DNA of 40,455 nt from NCBI GenBank assembly GCA_003552185.1, contig PUOW01000218.1:1-40455 (forward strand), read 5' to 3'. Source of the DNA: Spirochaetaceae bacterium. Its GTDB lineage: Bacteria > Spirochaetota > Spirochaetia > DSM-27196 > SLAA01. Positions 8,346 to 15,252 of the stretch are shown here, piece after piece. The notes below the pieces were generated by a model. That model was not told where the DNA came from. It ran no database searches and saw only the letters and a list, made by a program, of their open reading frames with translations. Within the stretch, counting starts at the first letter, position 1. Each line of letters starts with the position of its first letter. A program made the translations under genes and the position numbers.

Positions 8346-10040
8346 ATGCGTAGACCGAGTCTGTTACAGAAGACATTTCGCCACCCGCTGCGCTTGCAGG
8401 AAATCCTGCGGGTTCTCATACGCGCAGGGTTATCGGACTGGGTCCTGATGCTGCGTCTCGATCGCACCTTTCCCTGGATCCGCCGCTTCATCAAGGAAGA
8501 GGCGCCGATTGATCAGGCCGAGAAGAACCGCTGGGTCATGCTTCGCGAGACCCTCGAGCAACTCGGGCCCACCTTCGTGAAGTTCGGCCAAATTGTGAGC
8601 AACCGAAGCGACCTGTTACCGGCGGAGCTCGTGAGCGAGCTCACCGGACTACAGGACGATGTTCCGCCGGTACCGCTCGCCGCCGCGCGTGAGGTTGTGG
8701 AGGCGGAGTTCGGCAAGCCGCTCGAAGAGGTGTTTCCATGGTTCGACGCCGAACCGATCGCATCGGCCTCTATCGCCCAGGTGCACCGCGCGAGTCTCCG
8801 CAACGGAGACGAGGTCGCGGTCAAGATACAGCGCCCCGGCATCGAGAATACGATCCGCACCGATACCGAGATCCTGATGTACCTCGCGACCCTGTTGGAG
8901 CGCTACGTGCCGAACATGCGCTTGTTTCACCCCACCGGTCTCGTCGAGGAGTTCAGAAAGAGTATCACTGCCGAGCTTGATTTCGCTCAAGAGTTGCGCA
9001 ACATCCGGAAGTTTAAGAACCTCTTTGCCGAGGATAAGCGCGTTCGAATCCCTAACCCGTTTCGCGCCTACTCAACGCGTCGAGTGCTCACGATGCAGTA
9101 CATCCGAGGCACAAAGCTCGCCGAGGTGCAGCACGACGCCACCGGTCGCTTCAACAAACGACGGATCGCGCGCCTGGGAGCCGATGTGATTCTCGAGCAG
9201 ATCTTCCTGCACGGCTTTTTCCACGCCGACCCCCACCCCGGGAATATTTTGGTAGCCGACGGAGATGTAATCTGCTTTCTTGATTTCGGAATAACCGGTC
9301 GGCTCAGACCTCAGCAACGCAGCTACCTCATCGAGAGCATGCTCGGCGCGGTCAACCACGACGCAAACCGCGTCGCGAAGGCGATGATCGGCATCTGCGA
9401 GCGATCGCCGCGCGGGCTTGATTTTGAAGCGCTCGAAGAACGCGTGAGCGATGTGCTGGACGAGTATCTCGAGGTGACCTTCGGCGAGCTCGACCTAAAC
9501 CAGTTCTTCGATGACCTAATCAAAATCGTCGTGCGGTTCGGCATTCGCCTCCCGAGCAGCTTGATGCTGGTCACCAAGACCTTAGTCGCGATCGAGGGCG
9601 TAGGCCTCAACCTCAGGCCCGATTTCAACATCATGGAGGTCTACCGGCCTTTTACGCGCAAGCTCTACTTGAACCGCTTGCGCCCCGAGGAGCTTGGGCG
9701 AGAAGGATCACAACTTGCGGGCGACTACGCCGGTTTGCTGCAGAACCTACCGAAGGATACGCGTGAGCTATTCCAGCTTGTGAAGAGCGGGCGCATGCAG
9801 ATGAACTTCAACCTCGGCGGGCTCGAGCCGCTGCGGCGTACGCTCGACGACGTCAGCTACCGCCTGGTGCTCGGAATCGTGCTCGGCTCGCTGATGGTAA
9901 GCTCGGCGATGATCGTCCAGGCCGGCATCCCGCCCTACGTGTTCAACGTTCCGCTCATCGGTGTAGTGGGTTTCGGCGCGGCCGGGCTGATCGGGTTCGG
10001 ATTCATCATCTCGCTGGTGGTAAACATGTGGCGCCGGTAG
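8346..10040 (+). CDS. ABC1/UbiB/AarF-family atypical kinase, membrane-anchored
   Basis: A 564-residue protein-kinase-like protein. The ABC1 motifs are in order: TFVKFGQIVSNRSDLLP (KxGQ), ASIAQVHRA (alanine-rich nucleotide loop), VAVKIQRPGI (lysine), HADPHPGNI (catalytic loop) and ICFLDFGITGRL (DFG-like). Two hydrophobic helices close the C-terminus (about residues 507-526 and 535-558). Family members support isoprenoid-quinone synthesis or lipid handling and have ATPase rather than classical protein kinase activity. The start is ATG 8346 with GGAGG upstream. Neighbouring quinone-related and phosphatase genes fit a membrane redox role, but that is inference. Confidence 0.92.
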   Translation: MRRPSLLQKTFRHPLRLQEILRVLIRAGLSDWVLMLRLDRTFPWIRRFIKEEAPIDQAEKNRWVMLRETLEQLGPTFVKFGQIVSNRSDLLPAELVSELTGLQDDVPPVPLAAAREVVEAEFGKPLEEVFPWFDAEPIASASIAQVHRASLRNGDEVAVKIQRPGIENTIRTDTEILMYLATLLERYVPNMRLFHPTGLVEEFRKSITAELDFAQELRNIRKFKNLFAEDKRVRIPNPFRAYSTRRVLTMQYIRGTKLAEVQHDATGRFNKRRIARLGADVILEQIFLHGFFHADPHPGNILVADGDVICFLDFGITGRLRPQQRSYLIESMLGAVNHDANRVAKAMIGICERSPRGLDFEALEERVSDVLDEYLEVTFGELDLNQFFDDLIKIVVRFGIRLPSSLMLVTKTLVAIEGVGLNLRPDFNIMEVYRPFTRKLYLNRLRPEELGREGSQLAGDYAGLLQNLPKDTRELFQLVKSGRMQMNFNLGGLEPLRRTLDDVSYRLVLGIVLGSLMVSSAMIVQAGIPPYVFNVPLIGVVGFGAAGLIGFGFIISLVVNMWRR

Positions 10041-10045
10041 AGGCC

Positions 10046-10069
10046 GGCGCGCTTCAGATGTAGCGCGCC
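10046..10069. terminator. Bidirectional hairpin between convergent genes
   Basis: A perfect 7-bp stem, GGCGCGC (10046-10052) and GCGCGCC (10063-10069), with a 10-base loop. It lies between the convergent UbiB-like and fructosamine-kinase genes and includes the stop codon of the latter. No T-run follows on either strand. Confidence 0.45.
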
Positions 10070-10938
10070 ACGATCGCCTGCGCCTGCCCCAGATATCCGC
10101 GCCCAAACAGATTTAGGTGATTGAGAACGTGATAAAGGTTGTAGAGATCCACCCGCTCGGCGTGTCCCGGCGCGATCGGATACGCGTCGTGATACGCTTC
10201 GTAGAAGCGCCCGTCGAACCCGCCGAATAAGCGGGCCATCGCAAGATCGGCTTCACGGTCGCCGTAGTAGACCGCCGGGTCGATGATCACAGGACTTCCC
10301 TCGAGATCAATCATGAAGTTGCCGCCCCAGAAATCGCCGTGCAGAAGCGAGGCATGTTCGGGTTCGGGAAGCAGATCGGGAAGCCGCGCGATAAGCCGTT
10401 CGCCGGCACGGAGAAGGCTGTTATCGGCGAGCCCGTTGCGGCGGGCGAGCTCGAACTGGTAGCGCAGCCGATGCTCACCGAAAAAGCGCGCCCAACTGCT
10501 CTCCCAGTCGTTGACCTGAGGCGTACTACCGATATGGTTGTCTTCATCAAAGCCGTAGCGGTTGCACGCCGTGTCGCGGTGCAGCTCGGCCATCGCGGTA
10601 CCGAACTGTTCCCAGAAGCCGGAGGCCGGTGTCCCGCTTTCGATAAACTCCATCGCCAACCACTGACGAGAGGTGTCTTCGTAGAGCGCGATCGGCTCAG
10701 GCACCCGAGGCCCACTCGGCGCTTGGTGCAACGCCTCGAGCCCCAACGCCTCACCGCGAAACAATCCCGCCGCGGCCCCGGTGTTCTCTTTGAGAAACAC
10801 GCGCGCACCGCAATCGAGTACCAGGAGTTGCGCATTGTTGATGCACCCGCCGCCGACCGAGCTTCTCTCCAGCACACGGCACGGGGAGGCAAAATGCTCC
10901 GAAAGCGCCTGCTCGGGATCGGGATAGCCCTGAATCAC
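10054..10938 (-). CDS. Fructosamine/ketosamine-3-kinase family protein
   Basis: A 294-residue aminoglycoside-phosphotransferase-fold kinase of the fructosamine-3-kinase group. Bacterial members phosphorylate ribulosamines or erythrulosamines on glycated proteins at carbon 3, making them unstable, so the sugar falls off. Family signatures are SVGGGCINNAQLL, YGFDEDNHIGSTPQ, the catalytic LLHGDFWGGNFMID and VIIDPAVYYGDREADLAM. The start is a GTG at 10938 that overlaps the stop of the upstream phosphatase by four bases (GTGA), so the two are translationally coupled. The partner enzyme supports a deglycation role. Confidence 0.92.
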   Translation of the reverse strand: MIQGYPDPEQALSEHFASPCRVLERSSVGGGCINNAQLLVLDCGARVFLKENTGAAAGLFRGEALGLEALHQAPSGPRVPEPIALYEDTSRQWLAMEFIESGTPASGFWEQFGTAMAELHRDTACNRYGFDEDNHIGSTPQVNDWESSWARFFGEHRLRYQFELARRNGLADNSLLRAGERLIARLPDLLPEPEHASLLHGDFWGGNFMIDLEGSPVIIDPAVYYGDREADLAMARLFGGFDGRFYEAYHDAYPIAPGHAERVDLYNLYHVLNHLNLFGRGYLGQAQAIVARYI

Positions 10939-11441
10939 GAGCTCCCCCGGGGCACCGAGGAGTCGGCCTCAACGAGTTGTTCCATGAGCGTACGAGCGGT
11001 CCGATCGACGATCTCGAAAACCTGCTGAAAACCGTCGATGCCGCCGTAGTATGGATCGGGCACCTCGACAGCTTCCTCTCCGGCCGGGTCAAACTCGCCG
11101 AATAGACGCACTTTCTCGGTCAACTCCGGGTCGCCTCCGGCCATTCGACGCAGCTCTTGAAGATGCCCTCGGTCCATCGCCAGCACCAAGTCGTAGTCGC
11201 GCAGATCCCGTGCCTGCACCTGTCGTGCCAGGTGGTCGAGGCGCACGCCATGCTCGCGAGCCACCGAGCGCATTCGGCTATCTGCCTGCTCTCCGACATG
11301 AAAGCTCTGGAGTCCGGAAGACTCGACCACAAAGCGATCCTCAAGCCCCCGCCGGCGAGCGTGATGCTCAAACACGGCGTGAGCGAGCGGACTTCGGCAG
11401 ACATTGCCGGTACAGACGAACATGATCTTTGTTTTGTCCAT
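10935..11441 (-). CDS. Low-molecular-weight protein-tyrosine-phosphatase family protein
   Basis: A 168-residue LMW-PTP. The phosphate loop CTGNVCRSP (Cys10, Arg16) lies at the N-terminus as usual and the general acid is in VPDPYYGG. Some LMW-PTPs act on protein-bound ribulosamine-5-phosphate, and in several bacteria the gene sits next to a fructosamine-kinase gene, as here. ATG 11441 puts the P-loop at the normal place; a TTG at 11477 with GAAGG before it is an alternative that would add 12 residues. No strong ribosome site precedes 11441. Confidence 0.92.
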   Translation of the reverse strand: MDKTKIMFVCTGNVCRSPLAHAVFEHHARRRGLEDRFVVESSGLQSFHVGEQADSRMRSVAREHGVRLDHLARQVQARDLRDYDLVLAMDRGHLQELRRMAGGDPELTEKVRLFGEFDPAGEEAVEVPDPYYGGIDGFQQVFEIVDRTARTLMEQLVEADSSVPRGSS

Positions 11442-11536
11442 AGCACCGAGGCTACCGAACTCAGGCGATATTCGCAAGACCTTCGCCCGCGCCTTCGCCC
11501 GTACCCCCGGAGCATTGCTGCCGCTTGCGCGTAGGG

Positions 11537-11980
11537 TTACATGTGGCAGGATGAGTGAATCAACAGCATGGTTTCAAAGAACTCGGCGCCGAGAAAGATG
11601 AGCCGCGGCCGCGCGCGAACCCGCCAGACCGGGCTTCCGCCGATATCGAGCTGATCACCGCCGGCTTCGATGCGCTGACTGGGGTGTGTCGCGAGTGACC
11701 GGATTTGTATAAGCGCCTCGCGCATGTTCACGGTGCGCGGTTCACGCTCTTCGGGAAGGTATACCGTGTATATCTCGGGATACCGGCGCGACGGCTCGAA
11801 CTCTGCGAGGAGCTCGCCGTCGGTCGAGTAGACCGCGTCGAAGCTTTCGCCACGCTCGAGACGCAGCTCGCGGTCGAGCCGCCCTTCGCGGACGAGATCG
11901 ACTCGAAACTCATCCATCTCGGGGCCTGCGAGCTGAAACGCAAGCAGGAGAGCGTAGACAAGAGCTCCCGATACCGTCAT
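11537..11980 (-). CDS. Exported or membrane-anchored protein of unknown function
   Basis: A 147-residue protein with a short N-terminal hydrophobic helix (VSGALVYALLLAFQLAG) that looks like a signal peptide or anchor. The rest is acidic and beta-rich by eye (MDEFRVDLVREGRLD, FDAVYSTDGELLAEF, WRVRARPRLIFLG) and ends in MLLIHSSCHM. No family is recognised. It starts 12 bases after the stop of the CheY gene and is likely co-transcribed with it; a job near CheY signalling is only a guess. A weak GGAACGGA precedes the ATG. Confidence 0.6.
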   Translation of the reverse strand: MTVSGALVYALLLAFQLAGPEMDEFRVDLVREGRLDRELRLERGESFDAVYSTDGELLAEFEPSRRYPEIYTVYLPEEREPRTVNMREALIQIRSLATHPSQRIEAGGDQLDIGGSPVWRVRARPRLIFLGAEFFETMLLIHSSCHM

Positions 11981-11992
11981 TCCGTTCCGCCG

Positions 11993-12358
11993 CTACCCAA
12001 TGAGCTTCCGAACCACCCCAAGCAGCTTGTCGGAATCAAAGGGTTTGACGATCCAACCGGTTGCACCGGCGGCTTTGCCTTCTTCCATCTTGGACCCCTG
12101 TGCTTCGGTTGTAAGCACGATAATGGGGGTGAACTTACCGTCGGGTCGCTCGCGCACCTTCTTCACAAGCCCGATCCCGTCGAGGTTCGGCATATTCACA
12201 TCGGTTACGATGAGATCAAATGAGTCGCCGTCGAGCTTCCCGAGCGCGTCGACTCCGTCCTCGGCGGCCGTAACCCCGTAACCGGCCTGAGTTAATACAT
12301 AGGTAACGCTTTCCCTAATCGCGCTCGAGTCATCGACTACCAGAACGTTCTTCGCCAT
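11993..12358 (-). CDS. Single-domain response regulator, CheY type
   Basis: A 121-residue stand-alone receiver domain. The acidic pocket is Asp9/Asp10 (VLVVDDSSAIRES), the phosphoacceptor is Asp53 (VTDVNMPNLDG), the switch Thr is in IIVLTTEAQ and Lys105 is in WIVKPFDSDKL. All residues needed for phosphorylation are present, so it is probably active in chemotaxis or another phosphorelay. ATG 12358 has GAGGGG upstream and gives the normal CheY length. No kinase or che gene lies nearby. Confidence 0.93.
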   Translation of the reverse strand: MAKNVLVVDDSSAIRESVTYVLTQAGYGVTAAEDGVDALGKLDGDSFDLIVTDVNMPNLDGIGLVKKVRERPDGKFTPIIVLTTEAQGSKMEEGKAAGATGWIVKPFDSDKLLGVVRKLIG

Positions 12359-12392
12359 GCTGCTCCCCTCACGTTTCGCTGTTACGCTTCCT

Positions 12393-12421
12393 ATTATGGT
12401 GGACAAGCGCTTCACCCGCAA
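12393..12421 (-). promoter_or_regulatory. Putative promoter of the CheY gene
   Basis: Minus-strand TTGCGG (12416-12421) and CATAAT (12393-12398) are 17 bases apart; the -10 box is 35 bases before the start codon at 12358. Confidence 0.5.
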
Positions 12422-12499
12422 GGGAGCGCAGCGCCGTTCCTGCCCTGTTCCCCGCGAATCTTGATCCACACCGCGGAAGGTGGGTTAAACGAGTGAGGC

Positions 12500-12527
12500 G
12501 GCCGGTGCGTAGCGTACCGCACCGGCC
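12500..12527 (-). terminator. GC-rich hairpin downstream of wrbA
   Basis: A perfect 10-bp stem, GGCCGGTGCG (12500-12509) and CGCACCGGCC (12518-12527), with an 8-base loop. It lies 30 bases after the wrbA stop codon on the minus strand. It is strong enough to act as a terminator but lacks a following T-run. Confidence 0.5.
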
Positions 12528-12556
12528 GGTGCGGCGAGTTTGAGAACCCGTTCTCG

Positions 12557-13171
12557 TTAGCCCGCCGCGAGCTTCTTCGCGACCTCGGCTACGTGCTGTC
12601 CTTGGAACCGCGCAGCGGCAAGCTCGTTCTCGCTCGGCATTCGCTCACCCTGGCCTCCGGTGATGGTGGTGGCTCCGTACGGCGAACCTCCGCTGATCTC
12701 GTCTATCGTCATCTGCCCTTGGAATGCGTACGGCAGCCCGACGATCACCATGCCGTGATGGAGCAATGTCGTATGCGTCGAGGTGATGGTTGTTTCCTGC
12801 CCGCCGTGTTGAGTAGCGGTGCTCGCCATCACGCTTCCCACCTTTCCAATCAGCTTACCGCTAAACCACAGCGGCCCGGTGCTGTCGAAAAAACTGCGCG
12901 CTTGGCCGCACATGTTGCCGAATCGCGTCGGGATGCCGAAGATAATGCCGTCGGCCTCCACGAGATCGTCGTGCGTAACCTCGGGAATACTCGCGAGGGC
13001 CTTCTGCGCTTCGGTTGCACCCATCTGTTCGATGATCTCAGGACTCAGGGTCTCGGGAAATCGATGCAGCGAGACTTCCGCTCCTGCAACCTCGCGGGCT
13101 CCCTCGGCAGCGGCCTCCGCCATTTTGTGCATGTGTCCGTAGGTGGAATAAAACACGACCTTAATTTTCAT
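12557..13171 (-). CDS. wrbA: WrbA, NAD(P)H:quinone oxidoreductase
   Basis: A 204-residue flavodoxin-like WrbA that reduces quinones by two electrons and limits oxidative damage. Typical segments are [16 protein letters not shown] (FMN phosphate loop), [19 protein letters not shown], the substrate loop [12 protein letters not shown] and PYAFQGQ. ATG 13171 is preferred to ATG 13180: the AAGGAG box directly abuts 13180 but is nine bases from 13171. A promoter and a leader hairpin lie upstream, so it is probably a single-gene unit. Confidence 0.95.
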   Translation of the reverse strand: MKIKVVFYSTYGHMHKMAEAAAEGAREVAGAEVSLHRFPETLSPEIIEQMGATEAQKALASIPEVTHDDLVEADGIIFGIPTRFGNMCGQARSFFDSTGPLWFSGKLIGKVGSVMASTATQHGGQETTITSTHTTLLHHGMVIVGLPYAFQGQMTIDEISGGSPYGATTITGGQGERMPSENELAAARFQGQHVAEVAKKLAAG

Positions 13172-13208
13172 GATGAGCATCTCCTTAGCGTTGAGCGTTA
13201 CATTTTTT

Positions 13209-13228
13209 CCGGCTTAGAACTGAGCCGG
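13209..13228 (-). promoter_or_regulatory. Hairpin in the wrbA leader
   Basis: A 6-bp perfect stem CCGGCT (13209-13214) with AGCCGG (13223-13228) and an 8-base loop lies between the putative promoter and the ribosome binding site. On the minus strand it is followed by six A's and then the start region, so it is not a minus-strand terminator; it could be a plus-strand one (followed by TTTGTAGGTTTT), but no plus-strand gene ends there. Confidence 0.4.
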
Positions 13229-13242
13229 TTTGTAGGTTTTAA

Positions 13243-13270
13243 GATATATATTTCAAAGCGAATACGTCAA
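13243..13270 (-). promoter_or_regulatory. Putative wrbA promoter in an AT-rich spacer
   Basis: Minus-strand TTGACG (13265-13270) and TATATC (13243-13248) are 16 bases apart in an AT-rich patch unlike the rest of the window. The transcript would carry a leader of roughly 65 bases. Confidence 0.55.
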
Positions 13271-13309
13271 CTTTTTCCTTGGTGCCCCACGCACACCACA
13301 ACCGGTCGC

Positions 13310-13500
13310 TCACAACGGCTTCGTTCCACGCGATGCGAGCCGACGCTTGATCTCGGCAAACGACTCAAGATACTGCTGATACCGTCTCCGCTGCTGCACC
13401 GCCGTAGGCTCGGCTCTCAACTCCGCCAGAGCTCCAAAAGTACTCACGTATTGATGAGCCCGGCAATCAGCCCAACGTTGAGGAGGTAGTCGGCCTCGCG
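13310..13500 (-). pseudogene. Possible frameshifted remnant of a sugar-kinase C-terminus
   Basis: This spacer (13172-13522) holds no intact gene apart from the wrbA control region. In its distal part, one minus-strand frame reads EADYLLNVGLIAGLIN before a stop near 13448, and the next frame continues with STFGALAEL, then RRRYQQYLESFAEIKRRLAS up to the TGA at 13310. Joined, these resemble the end of FGGY carbohydrate kinases (an Ala/Gly-rich helix, then a YxxYxxF helix). The match is short and by eye only, so this may be chance. Confidence 0.2.
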
Positions 13501-13522
13501 GCAAAGGGGTTATATTCGAGGC

Positions 13523-13762
13523 ATGAGCACGCAAGCAGAAACAAAACATGCGGTGTTGGACGTGAGCGGCGGCACCTGCACATCCTGCGTTATCGCGATA
13601 GAACACCTCGGGCGCCGCGTAGAAGGCATTCACGACATCATGGTCGACCGCGGGACCGGCACGATACAGATCGAGTACGACGGAAACCGTGAAGCGCTCG
13701 ATAAGATCTGCGATTTTGTCGCGCGCATCGGTTACTCCGCCGAGATACGAGCTACGGACTAA
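13523..13762 (+). CDS. Small heavy-metal-associated (HMA) domain-like protein
   Basis: A 79-residue protein with a ferredoxin-like beta-alpha-beta pattern of HMA metal chaperones. The loop reads GGTCTSCVIAIEHLGRRVEG, giving Cys-Thr-Ser-Cys instead of the usual MxCxxC, and the second half (IQIEYDGNREALDKICDFVA, IGYSAEI) matches the HMA C-terminal half. It may carry copper or another soft metal, or a degenerate site. A TATATT lies at 13511-13516, seven bases before the ATG, which would put the transcript start close to the start codon (leaderless) if used. No metal-transport gene is next to it. Confidence 0.7.
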   Translation: MSTQAETKHAVLDVSGGTCTSCVIAIEHLGRRVEGIHDIMVDRGTGTIQIEYDGNREALDKICDFVARIGYSAEIRATD

Positions 13763-13772
13763 TGCGCGGCAT

Positions 13773-13797
13773 CCGGCGCCGAGTACTCGGTCGCCGG
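13773..13797. terminator. Hairpin between convergent HMA and signalling genes
   Basis: CCGGCG (13773-13778) pairs with CGCCGG (13792-13797), and inside it a second stem CCGAG/CTCGG closes a two-base loop, interrupted by one mismatch. A smaller hairpin, CCGGC/GCCGG, follows at 13811-13824. Neither has a clear T-run. Confidence 0.45.
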
Positions 13798-13835
13798 CGG
13801 GTTAAGCCGCCCGGCCGTAGCCGGCTCGGTTTGAG

Positions 13836-15125
13836 TTAGTCGTTTCCCTGCGACACGCGCAGATTGAGTCTCATAAGGCGTTGCGCAAGAAGGCGAGCAA
13901 GAAAGATGCCGTAATGCGGCTGCTTCTTGATCGCGTTCACGAAGGCGTTCTTCGAGATCTTCGCCAACACGCTTCTTCCGTTTGATATTACCGTTGCCGA
14001 ACGCCGATTGTTCAGCAAGAACGACATCTCTCCAAGAAAGATATCGTCGGGTCGAAGCGTGGTGAGGTACTTGTTTCCGGAGTAGATATCCAGGCGCCCT
14101 GAGGCAATGTAGTACAGGTAGTTCGATTCCTCTCCCTCAAAAAATACGACATCCCCGTCTTGAAACACGGCCTCCTCGCTACGATCGAAGATACCCGGAA
14201 CCACGTTGCTCTCGTCGCGCTGATGCGCCACCTCGAACGAAACCTCGTTCCCGTGTTCGTTGTAGCGCAGGTTCTCGACGTAGTGCGTGACCATTTTCAG
14301 CCCATGGCCGTGTGGGCCGAAGTTCACCGGGAGCGAAGCGGCGTGCTTCACGCGCCGTCGCCAATCGAACCCGTCTCCTTCATCGCGGATCGTGAAGTAC
14401 GAGCGCTCCGGCGTGATACGGTACGAGAACTGCACCGTTCGTTGTCTGATTTCGGGATCGGCGGACTTCCGACGAATCAAGGACAGAATGTCACCGTGCC
14501 GATCAAGCCACGCGGACTTCTCCTCGTAGCTGATACGACAGTTTCCGTGTTCAACCGCGTTCATCAGGAGCTCAAAGATCGCCACGTGCACGCGGTCCTT
14601 TTTGTCTCGGTTCACGTAGTTCGAGTTATAGAGATAGCTCGTCACGAGGTTCGCGTAGGTACGGATGTTCGACGGATCATTGTCCATCACGAGGCGCCCC
14701 GAGATCGTGCGGAGCAGATAGCTCTGCAGATCGCGTTGGAACAGAATCTGGCGGTTCTGGATGAGGATGCGCACAACCCGGTAGAAGCTCGCGACAAACT
14801 CGCCGCGCGGAATTACGCTCACGATGTTTGAGTTGGGAAGGTGCTGATGCACGCGTTGCTCATCGGCGCTGGTGTGCACCGCGACGATGCCGCCGTAATG
14901 CAACCACGGATCACGCTTGATCGCTTCAAGAATACCGTTGGTATCGATATGCTTATCTGAAGCGTTAATGAGGTTGATCTCCGGCAGCTCGTACTTCAAG
15001 TATTCCAGCGCCGCGTCGTGATCGTCGAGAAACACCGGCAGGAAAAAGTTGTCGAAACGCCGACAGATTCGTTCGACACGGTCGTTGAGTTCGCGGTCTG
15101 TGCTGATCACCGGCATCTTTCGCAT
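13836..15125 (-). CDS. Receiver-like / HATPase_c / cyclic-nucleotide-binding fusion protein
   Basis: A 429-residue cytoplasmic protein with three parts. Residues about 5-125 look like a receiver domain but the usual phospho-Asp position reads INLINASD, so it is probably a pseudo-receiver. Residues about 150-300 form a GHKL ATPase of the anti-sigma/serine-kinase type: N-box FELLMNAVEHGN (184-195), G1 DEGDGFDW (248-255), G2 GHGLKMV (273-279); no phospho-accepting histidine box precedes it. Residues about 318-420 form a cNMP-binding domain with the phosphate cassette GEMSFLLNNRRSATV (365-379; Glu366 and Arg375 kept). It may sense cAMP, cGMP or c-di-nucleotides and act on a partner protein. GGGAGG lies 12 bases before the ATG; Met4 is an alternative start. 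Confidence 0.85.
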   Translation of the reverse strand: MRKMPVISTDRELNDRVERICRRFDNFFLPVFLDDHDAALEYLKYELPEINLINASDKHIDTNGILEAIKRDPWLHYGGIVAVHTSADEQRVHQHLPNSNIVSVIPRGEFVASFYRVVRILIQNRQILFQRDLQSYLLRTISGRLVMDNDPSNIRTYANLVTSYLYNSNYVNRDKKDRVHVAIFELLMNAVEHGNCRISYEEKSAWLDRHGDILSLIRRKSADPEIRQRTVQFSYRITPERSYFTIRDEGDGFDWRRRVKHAASLPVNFGPHGHGLKMVTHYVENLRYNEHGNEVSFEVAHQRDESNVVPGIFDRSEEAVFQDGDVVFFEGEESNYLYYIASGRLDIYSGNKYLTTLRPDDIFLGEMSFLLNNRRSATVISNGRSVLAKISKNAFVNAIKKQPHYGIFLARLLAQRLMRLNLRVSQGND

Positions 15126-15145
15126 CGGCTCGTTGAGCCTCCCTA

Positions 15146-15188
15146 TAGAGCCGCTCTATCTGGAGCTGCTCTAACTAGAGCTGTTCTA
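15146..15188 (-). promoter_or_regulatory. Three phased palindromes upstream of the signalling fusion gene
   Basis: Three 13-base sites at 15146-15158, 15161-15173 and 15176-15188 repeat at 15-base steps. The first is a perfect palindrome, TAGAGC-C-GCTCTA; the others (TGGAGCTGCTCTA and TAGAGCTGTTCTA) each have one mismatched pair. They end 21 bases before the start codon at 15125, in the promoter/leader region, so they look like a multi-site operator. No known regulator motif is matched. Confidence 0.6.
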
Positions 15189-15252
15189 AAGTATTGCGAA
15201 TTTGCCGGCGATTTTCCACCCGATGCGCCTCGTACGGCGCGGGCTACGAGGC

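Noticed and set aside
13310-13633. 107-residue minus-strand open frame opposite the HMA gene
   Set aside because: Its first half is antisense to HMA and shows no protein features; only the last part is kept as a possible remnant.
15146-15188. CIRCE or LexA box
   Set aside because: CIRCE needs TTAGCACTC-N9-GAGTGCTAA and known LexA boxes have other half-sites; the 6-1-6 palindrome fits neither.
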